This document shows, piece by piece, positions 15,666 to 24,745 of a DNA stretch of 64,000 nt (its first letter is position 1; every line of letters starts with the position of its first letter). The stretch is from positions 995,205 through 1,059,204 of the forward strand of contig JACDOE010000001.1 in assembly GCA_017656255.1 (NCBI GenBank), read 5' to 3'. This DNA comes from Bacillaceae bacterium. Lineage in GTDB: Bacteria; Bacillota; Bacilli; JACDOE01. The translations under genes were made by a program, and so were the position numbers. Under the pieces are notes generated by a model. The model saw only the letters and a list, made by a program, of their open reading frames with translations. It did no database searches and was not told where the DNA came from.

Positions 15666-17318
15666 TTATAATCGGACAGGTTCCAGAGGTTCTTTTTTCT
15701 GTTCAGCTGTTCGTTCGGGCATTGTACTTTCCGGGACAGGAGTGGTACAGAGAACATCCAACAGAGCCGGGCCATCTGTTCGAAAAACCTGGTTAAGAGC
15801 CGCCTCCAGTCCTGAACTTTCATCCACACGTAAACCGGCCATACCGGAAGCCCTGGCCCAGGCAGAGAAATCAGGCGTATGAAGAGCAACACCAAAAGGT
15901 TGTCTTCCTTCTTTGGCCATCTTATGTTGTTCAAGGGCATAGGACTGATTGTTCACAACCACAATGCGGATCTGACTGTTTTCTCTTACCGCCGTATTCA
16001 ATTCACCTGCATTCATTAAAAGTCCCCCGTCTCCGGTAAACGCTACTATTTGCCGGCCGGGATATATTTTAGCGGCTGCAATGGCAGCCGGCAGGGCAAA
16101 TCCCATTGTTCGCCAGGTACCAGAAAAGAGAATTTTTTGTTTCTGGCCTTCAAACAGGCGGTTGAACCATACGGTATGTTCACCTGTATCGATCGTCACA
16201 ATGGCATCGGGAGCAATAAATTTCTCCATCTCTCCGATCAGGAACTGGGGGGATACCGAAGAACCGGCCTGTTGTTTTTCAGCGGAAATTTTCTGCATAT
16301 GGAGGCGATGGGCTTTTTCTATTTTTTGCTTCCACGATGGCTGATTTTTTTCAGTCATTTGTGACGTGAGCAGAGCCGTAATTCTTCCTGCTTCTCCCCG
16401 AATGGCGCAGCTCAGCTCCTTATCCTGAGATATATGGGAGGGGTGAAGGTCAATTTGAATGACCGGGGTATCTGCGGGTACGTATTTTTGCGGATACCAG
16501 GTAGCCCCGATCATGATGACGAGATCCGCCTGCTGGAGGAGATTCGCTGACTCCTGACTGCCGCCGGAGCCAATCCCGCCGAGGACCTGGGGATGTGTAT
16601 CAGGAATCACCCCTTTGGCTCCCAGGCTCAGAATAATACCGGCATTCAATTTTTCGGCCAGTTCTACGACCTGCGATCCCGCCTGTTCCGCTCCCAGTCC
16701 TACCAGGACGACAGGTTGTGAACTTTGTTCAATCTGATTGAGTGCTTCCCTTACCGATCTGTCTGGAATTTCAGGCTCTTCATCCAGATAGGAAGGAAAA
16801 GGCTTCACAGGATGTGAGGTGGGCAAATCCCCAATATCTTTGGGGAGTGAGATATGTGCCACGGTATTTTGCGATATGGCTGTCTTCCAGGCACGGGACA
16901 TGATCGGGAAAATACCTTCCGGATGAGAAACCTGAGCCGTATAGGATGCAACCGGATGGACGAATGCCGACTGATCAATATATTGCTTATATCCGGTACC
17001 GATTTTATCACTCGGCACCTGACCCGTTATCGCTAATACAGGAACCCGGTCTTCCGCAGCATCGGCCAATCCATTCAACAGGTTGGCCACACCGGGGCCG
17101 GAAGTTGCCACACAGACGCCGGGTTTGCCCGTCAATTTGGCTTCAGCAGAAGCCATCATACCGGCTGCTGATTCATGGGCTGTCAATACAAATTCAATGT
17201 CCGACTGTTTTCCGAGGGCTTCAATCAGGGGAAAAAGGGCATCCCCCGTGACACCATAAACGCGCTTCACTCCCCACTCAGACAGTTGATTCACGATAAA
17301 TTCAGCCACTTTCATCAT
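15666..17318 (-). CDS. Thiamine-diphosphate-dependent enzyme, pyruvate oxidase/acetolactate synthase-like
   Basis: 550 aa. Starts TTG-ATG-ATG; the first ATG (17318) has AAGGGAG at 9 nt. All three ThDP-enzyme domains are present: the N-terminal Pyr domain with the catalytic Glu in LTAHESAAGMMASAEA, a central Rossmann-like domain (~190-330) and the C-terminal PP domain with GDGGLLMNAGELNTAVRENSQIRIVVVNNQ, the ThDP/Mg2+ motif. GYKQYIDQSAFVHPVASY resembles pyruvate oxidase (YdaP, PoxB) more than anabolic acetolactate synthase, and no regulatory subunit gene lies beside it. Likely decarboxylates pyruvate to acetate. The ArsR-type regulator just upstream may control it. Confidence 0.85.
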   Translation of the reverse strand: MMKVAEFIVNQLSEWGVKRVYGVTGDALFPLIEALGKQSDIEFVLTAHESAAGMMASAEAKLTGKPGVCVATSGPGVANLLNGLADAAEDRVPVLAITGQVPSDKIGTGYKQYIDQSAFVHPVASYTAQVSHPEGIFPIMSRAWKTAISQNTVAHISLPKDIGDLPTSHPVKPFPSYLDEEPEIPDRSVREALNQIEQSSQPVVLVGLGAEQAGSQVVELAEKLNAGIILSLGAKGVIPDTHPQVLGGIGSGGSQESANLLQQADLVIMIGATWYPQKYVPADTPVIQIDLHPSHISQDKELSCAIRGEAGRITALLTSQMTEKNQPSWKQKIEKAHRLHMQKISAEKQQAGSSVSPQFLIGEMEKFIAPDAIVTIDTGEHTVWFNRLFEGQKQKILFSGTWRTMGFALPAAIAAAKIYPGRQIVAFTGDGGLLMNAGELNTAVRENSQIRIVVVNNQSYALEQHKMAKEGRQPFGVALHTPDFSAWARASGMAGLRVDESSGLEAALNQVFRTDGPALLDVLCTTPVPESTMPERTAEQKKEPLEPVRL

Positions 17319-17424
17319 CAATTAAAACTCCCTTTCTTCGTTAAAGGATTTCATTTTTACTATCCCCTGCAAAAGATAAAAAATGACCCTTATACTATCG
17401 AAAAAAGGGAGTATATTAACGATA

Positions 17425-17709
17425 TTAAGTCCACTCATTGATAAAACGGGCCAGTTCTTGCAACTGATTACGGTTGACGCGATAACAAACCCACGTTCCT
17501 TTCATCTCGGTTTCCACCAGTCCGCTTTGTCTGAGTATTTTCAAGTGATGGGATACAGTGGATTGTGCCATCCCCAGCACCTCCACCAGGTCACCACAAA
17601 ACTGTTCATCATTGCTTAACAAAATATCCATAATTTTAAACCGCACCGGGTGACCCAGTGTCTTAAACAATTCCATCATTTGTTCGCGACCCTGTAACTT
17701 CTCTTCCAT
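17425..17709 (-). CDS. ArsR-family winged-helix repressor
   Basis: 94 aa from the ATG at 17709 (AGGGTG 6 nt upstream); a GTG at 17718 is an alternative. Typical ArsR/SmtB layout: MMELFKTLGHPVRFKIMDIL, then the recognition helices MAQSTVSHHLKILRQSGLVE and wing GTWVCYRVN. The metal-binding CxC motif of ArsR sensors is reduced to a single Cys in FCGDLVEVL, so it may sense something other than thiophilic metals. Transcribed toward the ThDP enzyme 107 bp downstream. Confidence 0.85.
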   Translation of the reverse strand: MEEKLQGREQMMELFKTLGHPVRFKIMDILLSNDEQFCGDLVEVLGMAQSTVSHHLKILRQSGLVETEMKGTWVCYRVNRNQLQELARFINEWT

Positions 17710-17840
17710 ATTTTTCACCCTATTCTTTTGATTTCATTTCCTATTATACACATGTTTTTTTCATTTTCGTTCAAAATATGGATATTACAACGGTTCAAAT
17801 GTGTTTTACATATTTATTTTTCAAATAGAGGAGGAAAGGC

Positions 17841-18587
17841 ATGAAACACAGATGGATTATCCTGGTACTTGCAACATTACTCTTGTCAGGCGTGGCAACA
17901 TTCACATTGAACCAGGCACCCTCTGAACAAACATTTGGGCAACAGACCCTTTATCGGGGTGCTCAGGGCGGCGATGTCTATGAACTGCAGGGCAGGCTGA
18001 AACTGCTCGGGTATTACACAGGACCTGTAGACGGCAAATTCGGCTGGCGTACCTACCGGGCCGTTCGCCTGTTTCAATATGAATTCGGATTAAAAATTGA
18101 CGGCGTTGTCGGGCCAAAAACAAAATTAAAACTCTGGCAGGCAACCAAGCACTGGAGACCGGAAATGACGGCTCCACAACAACAGGCAGCCGCTCCGGCC
18201 AGGGCAACACCAAACGTCTCCAATTACGGTCTCTCAGCCAATGATTTGAAAATTATGGCCAATGCCGTTTATGGCGAAGCGCGAGGTGAACCCTATGTCG
18301 GACAGGTGGCCGTCGCTGCTGTGATTCTGAACAGGGTGGAATCACCATCCTTCCCCAACACGCCTTCCGGTGTCATTTTTGAGCCTGGTGCATTTACAGC
18401 TGTTGCAGATGGGCAGATCTGGCTCACACCGAATGAAACGGCAAAAAAAGCCGTTCAGGATGCCTTGAACGGATGGGATCCTTCAAGCGGAGCCCTGTAT
18501 TATTTCAATCCGGATACTGCGACTTCCAAATGGATCTGGAGCCGCCCGCAAATCAAGCGAATCGGAAAGCACATTTTCTGTAGATAA
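17841..18587 (+). CDS. sleB: Spore cortex-lytic enzyme SleB
   Basis: 248 aa, GAGGAGG ribosome-binding site. Signal peptide (residues 1-24), a peptidoglycan-binding type 1 domain (~38-93: GAQGGDVYELQGRLKLLGYYTGPVDGKFG...), an Ala/Gln/Pro linker, and a C-terminal hydrolase_2 domain (~138-247: LKIMANAVYGEARGEPYVGQVAVAAVILNRV) with the lytic-transglycosylase Glu in GEARGE. SleB degrades muramic-delta-lactam cortex during germination. In Bacillus sleB is followed by ypeB, which it needs for stability; here a terminator and an unrelated minus-strand gene follow instead. Short upstream region, probably a forespore promoter, not identified. Confidence 0.93.
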   Translation: MKHRWIILVLATLLLSGVATFTLNQAPSEQTFGQQTLYRGAQGGDVYELQGRLKLLGYYTGPVDGKFGWRTYRAVRLFQYEFGLKIDGVVGPKTKLKLWQATKHWRPEMTAPQQQAAAPARATPNVSNYGLSANDLKIMANAVYGEARGEPYVGQVAVAAVILNRVESPSFPNTPSGVIFEPGAFTAVADGQIWLTPNETAKKAVQDALNGWDPSSGALYYFNPDTATSKWIWSRPQIKRIGKHIFCR

Positions 18588-18603
18588 TTCCGGACAAAAT
18601 AAT

Positions 18604-18634
18604 AACGCCCGACACCTTGACCGGGTCGGGCGTT
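18604..18634. terminator. Terminator after sleB
   Basis: 10-bp arms AACGCCCGAC and GTCGGGCGTT with an 11-nt loop, then CATTTGTTCTTTTTT. It sits between the converging sleB and the zinc-ribbon gene. Confidence 0.8.
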
Positions 18635-18647
18635 CATTTGTTCTTTT

Positions 18648-18905
18648 TTACATCGACGGATGCGGATGACTTTGCGCCATCCTGACATATACTTCCTCAT
18701 CTTCAATGATACCGCATAAAGCACACTGGATTTTTCGCTGTACGCCACGATATGGCATATGGAACGGATCGAGCGCATCATCCTGGTATTCTTGCAGAAT
18801 CTCTCCCGTCGCCGGATCTTTTTTCACCGGACGGGGAACCTGCTCAATAATGTTAAATCGCTGGCGATTCCCTTTGCAGAAAGGACAGTAATAGGGACTT
18901 TCCAT
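18648..18905 (-). CDS. Small zinc-ribbon-like protein of unknown function
   Basis: 85 aa from the ATG at 18905 with AAGGAG at 8 nt; the nominal start at 18914 overlaps that site. Two paired cysteines (YYCPFCKG at the N-terminus, IQCALCGIIEDEE after ~45 residues) suggest one structural zinc site. The region between (DPATGEILQEYQDDALDPFHMPYRG) is charged with no other motif. I do not recognise the family. Confidence 0.7.
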   Translation of the reverse strand: MESPYYCPFCKGNRQRFNIIEQVPRPVKKDPATGEILQEYQDDALDPFHMPYRGVQRKIQCALCGIIEDEEVYVRMAQSHPHPSM

Positions 18906-19044
18906 GATTCCCACTCCTTTTTTACTGTTATATTTCCCCTATTTCAATTAATATAGTCCGTTTTTTTCTAATAAAAGAAATGGCTTTTCAGGTTACCGTA
19001 TTTTGGTTAAACTAAAGAAAATACAGATTGGGAGTGGACGTCAA

Positions 19045-20091
19045 TTGGTTAAACAGAGGTGGATGTTTATCGGAGTCGTCCTGGCGGTGATGGTTGCAGG
19101 ATGGGCTCATTATTTTACAGAGGTAGAAATCCTCCGTTTTATCACCGCATCCGTGGCTATCATTTTTCTGGCGGGATTAATGGGAAAAGCGACGGAAAAT
19201 GTGGCCCTTCATGCGGGGGAAAGGATCGGAGGCTTTTTAAATGCGACCTTCGGTAACGCGGCCGAGTTAATCATCGCCATCTTTCTGATAAAAGAAGGAT
19301 TTTTCGATATGGTCAAAGCCAGCATTACCGGTTCGATCATCGGGAACCTGTTGCTGGTCCTGGGTTTGAGCCTGGTTGCCGGAGGAATCAAACACAAGAT
19401 TCAAAAATTCAATTCGCTTCTTGCCGGGCACAATGCTTCTCTCATGCTCCTGGCCGTCATTGCCCTGTTTATTCCTGCCATGTTTGCAAACAAACTGGAA
19501 TACGAAACATTAATATCGCTCAGTTTAATTGTTTCCGGAATTCTCATTCTGTCTTACCTGTTGTGGATTATTTTTTCCATGGTGACACATAAAGAAGAAC
19601 TGGCAGACGGGATTCCTGACGGAGAAGATCCGGTATGGAGTAAGGGGATGTCCATCCTTTTATTGATTGTATCTACGGTATTTGTAGCGATAACCAGTGA
19701 ATGGCTGGTACATAGTGTGGAGCATGTTGCGGAGGTTCTGGGATGGTCTGAATTGTTTCTGGGAGCTTTCGTCATAGCCATTGTGGGAAATGCAGCGGAA
19801 CACAGTGCCGCTATTTTTCTGGCCGCTAAAAATAAAATCGGAGGCGCGATTGAAATAGCTGTCGGCAGCAGTCTTCAAATCGCTTTATTCGTAGCCCCGG
19901 CACTGGTTTTCATCAGCCTCCTGTTCGGTCCGCCGATGGATATCATCTTCACCGACATCGAGCTGGCGGCCATCGCGGTAGCAGCATTCATCGCCAAATC
20001 CATTTCAAGAGACGGCAGTACCAACTGGTTTGAAGGGATATTGTTACTCGTGGTTTATGCGATCCTCGGAACCGCATTTTTCCTGGTTTAA
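19045..20091 (+). CDS. Ca2+/H+ antiporter (CaCA superfamily, CAX type)
   Basis: 348 aa from a TTG at 19045 with GGGAG 10 nt upstream. A further in-frame TTG at 19003 repeats the same ten bases (TTGGTTAAAC) but has no ribosome-binding site. Eleven membrane helices, with two alpha repeats carrying [17 protein letters not shown] and [23 protein letters not shown], the GNxxE motifs that bind Ca2+ in CAX exchangers. The length matches B. subtilis ChaA/YfkE. It exports calcium in exchange for protons. It ends 5 bp before the convergent ylaN stop. Confidence 0.92.
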   Translation: MVKQRWMFIGVVLAVMVAGWAHYFTEVEILRFITASVAIIFLAGLMGKATENVALHAGERIGGFLNATFGNAAELIIAIFLIKEGFFDMVKASITGSIIGNLLLVLGLSLVAGGIKHKIQKFNSLLAGHNASLMLLAVIALFIPAMFANKLEYETLISLSLIVSGILILSYLLWIIFSMVTHKEELADGIPDGEDPVWSKGMSILLLIVSTVFVAITSEWLVHSVEHVAEVLGWSELFLGAFVIAIVGNAAEHSAAIFLAAKNKIGGAIEIAVGSSLQIALFVAPALVFISLLFGPPMDIIFTDIELAAIAVAAFIAKSISRDGSTNWFEGILLLVVYAILGTAFFLV

Positions 20092-20096
20092 AAAAG

Positions 20097-20378
20097 TTAC
20101 TTTCTCTTGTAAGACTCATGCAGTTCGGAAAATTTCTTCTCCAGGTTATCGAGGATTTCCTTACCCGTTTTTTCGTCAATCAGATTCAGGCGAACGGCAA
20201 AATCGATTTCCCTTGAAAGACCGAACATCTGTGTATCCAGAACTTCTTCATAAAGCGGGCACTGGGGCATGGTCAGGTTATCCATCTGAACTTCAATCAG
20301 TTTCAGGATTTTGTCCGCATCCCGCTGAAGGAGTTCCAGCGCTTTTTTGTTAATCTCAGTTACCATATCCGTCGACAA
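20097..20378 (-). CDS. ylaN: YlaN family protein
   Basis: 93 aa, TTG start with GGAGG at 8 nt. The core ([47 protein letters not shown]) is nearly diagnostic for YlaN (DUF1507). YlaN is essential in B. subtilis under some conditions, and the S. aureus protein has been reported to bind iron and relieve Fur repression. Glutaminase lies directly upstream on the same strand, as with ylaM-ylaN in B. subtilis, but ftsW, which follows ylaN there, is not adjacent here. Confidence 0.95.
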   Translation of the reverse strand: MSTDMVTEINKKALELLQRDADKILKLIEVQMDNLTMPQCPLYEEVLDTQMFGLSREIDFAVRLNLIDEKTGKEILDNLEKKFSELHESYKRK

Positions 20379-20514
20379 AGAAGATCCCTCCGTTTATCAA
20401 CATCCTCGAACCGGAATGTGAATCTTAGTGGTGAAACTTTTGCTTCTTCTAGTTTAGCATAGTTTCCCTTCCTTAGCTAACGAAAAATGTACGTCAAGAT
20501 GCCAGACGGCGTGT

Positions 20515-21462
20515 TTAGAAAATACTCAATTGCCATTCACGGGACAATGTCTCCAGAAGTCTTAATCCCCCGACGCTGTTGCCGTGCTTGTCCAGCGCCG
20601 GACCAATCACCCCGATTCCCATCCGGTTAGGGACGGCGGACATAATCCCCCCGGATACGCCGCTTTTCGCCGGAATTCCCACATCAATGGCAAAGGCACC
20701 CGAAGCATTATACATCCCACATGTCACCATAAACGTCTTGACAATTCGGGCCAGGTCTTCCGGAACAATCTTTTCCGATGTGATGGGATCCTTTCCCCTG
20801 TTGGCCAGCACAGCTCCCATGTACGCCAGGTGAGAACAAGTCACTTCAATGGCACACTGACGGAAGTAAAGATCGAGAATATCTTCTACATCACCATGAA
20901 TAATGCCGTTCTCCCGCATAAAGTAAGCGAGTGCCCGATTTCGATCAGCCGTTGATTTTTCCGACAGATAGACCTCTTTATTGACATTGACGGACGTGTC
21001 GTTAGTCAACCGGCGGGCCAGCTGCAACAACCGTTCCAGTTTTTCAGGGTTATCCTTTCCTGCGATCATGGACGTCACCGCAATGGCCCCCGCATTGATC
21101 ATTGGATTGAGCGGCCGGGACGGTTTGATTGTCTCAAGTTTAACAATGGAATTAAATGGGTCACCGGTCGGTTCTTTCCCCACTTTATCAAATACCCGTT
21201 CCGGTCCGATATCCTGAAGTGCCAGGAGCAAGGACACAATTTTGGAGATGCTCTGCATGGTAAAATAAGCATCGCAATCCCCTGCCGTAAATGAAGTGCC
21301 ATCCATCATTGTTACGGTAATGCCAAGGGTTTTGGGGTTGGCCGACCCAAGTTTGGGGATATAATTGGCTACCTCCCCATCTGTTGTAAAGCGTCGGTGT
21401 TCTTCAACAGCATGCTGTAATTGCTGTTCCATTTCATTCGGAGACATTTGGGAAACATCCAT
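20515..21462 (-). CDS. glsA: Glutaminase
   Basis: 315 aa from the ATG at 21462 (GAGGAG 11 nt upstream); a GTG at 21474 overlaps that site. Beta-lactamase-like serine-dependent glutaminase with the catalytic Ser71-x-x-Lys74 pair in FTMQSISKIV. Other conserved blocks are PTGDPFNSIVKLE, NPMINAGAIAVTSMI, NRALAYFMRENG, YFRQCAIEVTCSHLAYMGA and PAKSGVSGGIMSAVPNRMGIGVIGPALD. It hydrolyses glutamine to glutamate and ammonia in the cytosol. Upstream of ylaN in the same direction with a 137-bp gap. Confidence 0.95.
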   Translation of the reverse strand: MDVSQMSPNEMEQQLQHAVEEHRRFTTDGEVANYIPKLGSANPKTLGITVTMMDGTSFTAGDCDAYFTMQSISKIVSLLLALQDIGPERVFDKVGKEPTGDPFNSIVKLETIKPSRPLNPMINAGAIAVTSMIAGKDNPEKLERLLQLARRLTNDTSVNVNKEVYLSEKSTADRNRALAYFMRENGIIHGDVEDILDLYFRQCAIEVTCSHLAYMGAVLANRGKDPITSEKIVPEDLARIVKTFMVTCGMYNASGAFAIDVGIPAKSGVSGGIMSAVPNRMGIGVIGPALDKHGNSVGGLRLLETLSREWQLSIF

Positions 21463-21551
21463 GACAAAAAACACTCCTCTGTTTATCTTTGGCTTTGTCC
21501 CCTTTTTTGAAATATAATAAAAAGGACATTACAAAAGGGGGCTTTTCACAT

Positions 21552-22052
21552 ATGGCTGAAGTCATCACCATAACCGGAAATGTAAAATTTCCCATCACAC
21601 TGGATCCCAGCGTCTGGATCTTTGACGATCGTAAATTAAAAATGCCAGACGCACTGGAGAACCGAAATGAGACGCAACCGGATCTGCCACAGGCTCCTCC
21701 TTCGTCGGTTCCCCTGCAATGGGAGCGTGAGTTGCAGGATCGCAACATTCCCAGCCTGAAATCGGAAAAATTATTTGTGGAAAAAAAAGACATCTCAGGG
21801 GATTACGGGATGAAACTGGGCCCGTTCCTCGGTAATGCCCAACCCTCCGAAGAAGCGAAAGAGGTTATCTGTCATCTGCAACAGGGTGAACCGGTTTCCA
21901 TACCACTGGAACAGGCGAAAGATGCAATTTTATTATTTGCCTTAGACGGTCAGCCGATACGCGGAGAAGAAGGCCCGGTCCATCTCTTCCTTGCGGACGG
22001 CACCAACCGGGACAACCCGATCAAAGGGATATACAAATTTGAGGTTCTTTAA
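21552..22052 (+). CDS. Conserved Bacillales protein of unknown function
   Basis: 166 aa from the ATG at 21552 with AAAGGGGG 10 nt upstream; the open frame begins at 21489 without a ribosome-binding site. No signal peptide or membrane helix. The N-terminus (VITITGNVKFPITLDPSVWIFDDRK) and C-terminus (EEGPVHLFLADGTNRDNPIKGIYKFEVL) look like conserved beta-rich blocks separated by a Pro-rich variable stretch. Similar Bacillus proteins may carry a peptidyl-prolyl isomerase label in annotations, but I see no rotamase motif and do not assign that activity. Confidence 0.75.
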   Translation: MAEVITITGNVKFPITLDPSVWIFDDRKLKMPDALENRNETQPDLPQAPPSSVPLQWERELQDRNIPSLKSEKLFVEKKDISGDYGMKLGPFLGNAQPSEEAKEVICHLQQGEPVSIPLEQAKDAILLFALDGQPIRGEEGPVHLFLADGTNRDNPIKGIYKFEVL

Positions 22053-22117
22053 TCACCTGAGCGGCCTCCCCGTCATAGAGTAAATTGAAAGGACTTGTTT
22101 TTAAAGGGGAGGAAACG

Positions 22118-22354
22118 ATGGCTAACAAAAAACAATTACAGGATATGCTGTCAAAACTGAATAAAAAAAGTAATAAAAACTGGTCCATAAAGGACTTGAA
22201 AAAACTGGGGGCGGGTATCTCTCCCCAGGACCTGCAGGACAAGAACAAGGCGCCGGACATGATTAAAAAGGTAGCGAAAGCAGCAGGGAAAAATATTTCC
22301 GATGAAAAAGCGAAAGAAATTGCTAAAATGGTTAACCAGCAACTGAAGAAATAA
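22118..22354 (+). CDS. SpoVIF-like small sporulation protein
   Basis: 78 aa from the ATG at 22118 with AAGGGGAGG at ~6 nt; the frame to 22085 is unsupported. Highly basic (Lys-rich) and helical. The pattern SIKDLKKLGAGI...DKNKAPDMIKKVAKAAGKNISDEKAKEIAKMV resembles stage VI sporulation protein F, a mother-cell protein needed for late coat assembly in B. subtilis. The match is by eye, so the family is probable rather than certain. A strong terminator follows. Confidence 0.65.
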   Translation: MANKKQLQDMLSKLNKKSNKNWSIKDLKKLGAGISPQDLQDKNKAPDMIKKVAKAAGKNISDEKAKEIAKMVNQQLKK

Positions 22355-22370
22355 ACTGTGGTTAATTAAA

Positions 22371-22409
22371 AAAAACGGAGGAGTGCAAACAGCATCCCTC
22401 CGTTTTTTT
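22371..22409. terminator. Bidirectional terminator between the SpoVIF-like and DUF1657 genes
   Basis: Stem CGGAGG (22376-22381) with CCTCCG (22397-22402) plus inner TGC/GCA, T7 on the plus strand and A-tract on the other side. Confidence 0.88.
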
Positions 22410-22420
22410 ATGGCTTAAAT

Positions 22421-22627
22421 CTAAAATCCCTTGTACTGGGGTTCTTCTGTTTCAATCTGATTCACACGGGGCTCTACACTGTTGATGATGGTTTTAAGCT
22501 GCTGGGCGGCATTGCTGTAAATCTGCTTTGCGCTTTGATCCTGTGTCTCAAGGGCAAAAGATTCCAGGCTGGCCTGTGCACTTTTCATGCTGGCAACCGC
22601 CTGTTTCACCTGTGTACTGACAGTCAT
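22421..22627 (-). CDS. DUF1657 small spore-associated protein
   Basis: 68 aa from the ATG at 22627 (AGGAGG at 6 nt). MTVSTQVKQAVASMKSAQASLESFALETQDQSAK... and the C-terminus VEPRVNQIETEEPQYKGF match DUF1657, short helical proteins of endospore formers usually found near the spoVA-2mob-type operon that raises spore heat resistance. No spoVA gene is in this window, so it stands alone here. Function unknown. Confidence 0.85.
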   Translation of the reverse strand: MTVSTQVKQAVASMKSAQASLESFALETQDQSAKQIYSNAAQQLKTIINSVEPRVNQIETEEPQYKGF

Positions 22628-22799
22628 GTCCATCCTCCTTTTTAATGATCTGACATCTTTTATATTCTCTTTTTTGTGAGGGTTTATGTATCTTTTTTCG
22701 GTGTATTTTCCTCAATCGGCTGTCATGAATTCAGCATCATGAACGACACATTATTGGACAAAATAAAGATGTACACAATCTGAAAAAGGGCTGGTCGAG

Positions 22800-24659
22800 A
22801 TGAAACAAAACCAGAAAAAAAGACTGCTTCTGTGGCTCGGTATCATCGGAACCGTCATCGTTGTTTTCTTGTGGACAGAACCTGAATATACATACCTTCC
22901 ACCTGAGGAAGATATTACAAATCCCAGCGTACAAATTGCCGGTGAAGAAAACCGGGAACTTGGCCGACAGCTGAAACTGGGAAAAGAAACGTTTTATCAG
23001 GAAACCTTTGGAAACGAAGTGTTTTTCACCGATATTCTGGGATTATTTGATGGTCCCATTAAAACCTCCACACTGTTTCAGGAAATTTATCAACTGCGGG
23101 GAAAAGGAACTGATAATCTGCAAATTACACTCCCGGAAACGGTTAACATCGGGGGAAAAACCTTTGAAAAGGGAACGGTGATCAATACGGGGCTGGACGT
23201 TCCCCGTAATGCCTATGTACCGCTGGGACTCTCGTTTAAATATCAGGATGGCAGGATCAAAACGGGCATGAGTTGCGCTCTCTGCCATGCAACGGTTAAC
23301 CGGGAAGGCCAGGTCATACAGGGAGCACCCAACAAAGATCTCAATGCCGGATTACTGCTGGCGATGGCCAAAAATTCAGCTGCCTATTTTTCCTATACGG
23401 ATGTCGTTCCCATGCAGGATTATTTAAAAGGGAAGAGAAAATTCAAAGATTCAAAAGAACAGGAACGGACATTACCAGATCCCCACAAGTTTGAAAATGC
23501 AGTCGACCGCTCCCTGTTAAACACGGCCCCGGGAAATTTTGATTTAACCAGTGATTTCGTCCACAACCCGACGCAAATCCCCGACCTGTTCACCAGAGGA
23601 GATCATCCTTACGGCTGGGACGGATTCGCTGCTTATGGTGACTACAAAGGATTAAGTTCGGCCACCAATCAGATGCATATTATGATTTCAGATCCTATTT
23701 CCCGGGCTAACGGCATTTCAGAAGCCTTTGGCATTGATAAGGAACTGTTTCTGGGAACCATTTTACAAAATGCTGCCAGTGATAAATTAAGACTTAGAGG
23801 TGTGACCCCGTCTGAGTTCTGGGAGAAGAACAAACCGAATACAAACTCCCCCGGCGTCCTCAAAGCCGTTAAAAATCCAGGCTGGCCAAAAGGCTCGGAG
23901 GTTGCTCCAGATGCGTTGACCGTTGGAACAAAAAAATTCAAGTTTGGCGAACAGATCAATGCCATGGCCCGCTGGCAGAACACATTAATGCCTCCCCCCT
24001 ACCAAAGTGAAGTGAGGGATGAAGAAAAACGGCGAACCCTGCTGGAACAGGGAGAAAAGATTTTTCAACAGGCCGGTTGTATCACCTGCCATGCAGGTCC
24101 TTCTTTTTCCAGTAACCGGATTATTCCGTCCGAAAAAATCGGAACGGAGGATTCAAGAGCCAGAGCCCTTTCCAAAATGAAGAAAAATTTTACAGAGTCG
24201 AAGATGTATGAAAAAGGCACCCGAATCCCTATTCCAAAAGATGCCAAATCTAAAAAGATGCCACTGACCGGAACGGACCCGGATTCTTATTCTCTCGTCT
24301 ACGATGCCAGCAAGAAAGGCGGATATAAAACAAAAGGCCTGATCGGCCTTCATTTGACTCCTCCTTATCTTCATGACGGGGGCGTTGCCGTTGGAGCGAA
24401 ACCCGGCCAGTGGGGATTAACCGACACCCTGCTCAAGGGACGGCCGGCCGACCCGGCCAACAGTTTGAAAGCCCTGATCGACCGTGAATGGAGAGAACAG
24501 GTTATCCGCTCAAACTTCCGTTCCGCCCGCCTGCTAAACACGCATACAACTGGCGAAGGCCATGCATACTGGGTGGATGAGCAAAACGGTTACAGTCCGG
24601 ACGAACAGCGGGCTCTGATTGAATATCTGTTGACGCAGACAACCGTGAAGCCCAAATAA
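22800..24659 (+). CDS. Membrane-anchored di-haem c-type cytochrome, RoxA/MauG/CCP superfamily
   Basis: 619 aa, AAGGG 9 nt before the ATG. One N-terminal transmembrane helix (residues 9-25) anchors a large extracytoplasmic domain with two CXXCH haem sites, CALCH (159-163) and CITCH (427-431). The C-terminal HLTPPYLHDGGVAVG resembles the TAPYxHDG block of bacterial di-haem cytochrome c peroxidases and MauG. Length and the ~270-residue spacing between haems fit the RoxA/RoxB rubber-oxygenase branch better than short CCPs (~330 aa). Neighbours give no pathway. Gram-positive examples are uncommon as far as I know. It could be an oxygenase, peroxidase or electron-transfer protein. Confidence 0.8.
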   Translation: MKQNQKKRLLLWLGIIGTVIVVFLWTEPEYTYLPPEEDITNPSVQIAGEENRELGRQLKLGKETFYQETFGNEVFFTDILGLFDGPIKTSTLFQEIYQLRGKGTDNLQITLPETVNIGGKTFEKGTVINTGLDVPRNAYVPLGLSFKYQDGRIKTGMSCALCHATVNREGQVIQGAPNKDLNAGLLLAMAKNSAAYFSYTDVVPMQDYLKGKRKFKDSKEQERTLPDPHKFENAVDRSLLNTAPGNFDLTSDFVHNPTQIPDLFTRGDHPYGWDGFAAYGDYKGLSSATNQMHIMISDPISRANGISEAFGIDKELFLGTILQNAASDKLRLRGVTPSEFWEKNKPNTNSPGVLKAVKNPGWPKGSEVAPDALTVGTKKFKFGEQINAMARWQNTLMPPPYQSEVRDEEKRRTLLEQGEKIFQQAGCITCHAGPSFSSNRIIPSEKIGTEDSRARALSKMKKNFTESKMYEKGTRIPIPKDAKSKKMPLTGTDPDSYSLVYDASKKGGYKTKGLIGLHLTPPYLHDGGVAVGAKPGQWGLTDTLLKGRPADPANSLKALIDREWREQVIRSNFRSARLLNTHTTGEGHAYWVDEQNGYSPDEQRALIEYLLTQTTVKPK

Positions 24660-24662
24660 TAA

Positions 24663-24745
24663 AAAAAAGGCCCGGTCAACGGGACCGGGCAAAAAATAAT
24701 AACTCTCAACCTTGCTCTCATAGTTATAAGCATATAACATCTTTA
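24663..24745 (-). ncRNA. Putative small RNA unit 2 with intrinsic terminator
   Basis: Minus-strand unit: ATAACT...AGTTAT hairpin enclosing the shared motif AAGGTTGAGAGTTATT (24698-24713), then stem GCCCGGTC/GACCGGGC (24670-24690) and eight T. It parallels unit 1 at 24816-24890. A possible promoter (TTGTTT, 17 nt, TATGCT at 24729-24734) would start too close to the hairpin, so the 5' end is uncertain. Confidence 0.4.
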
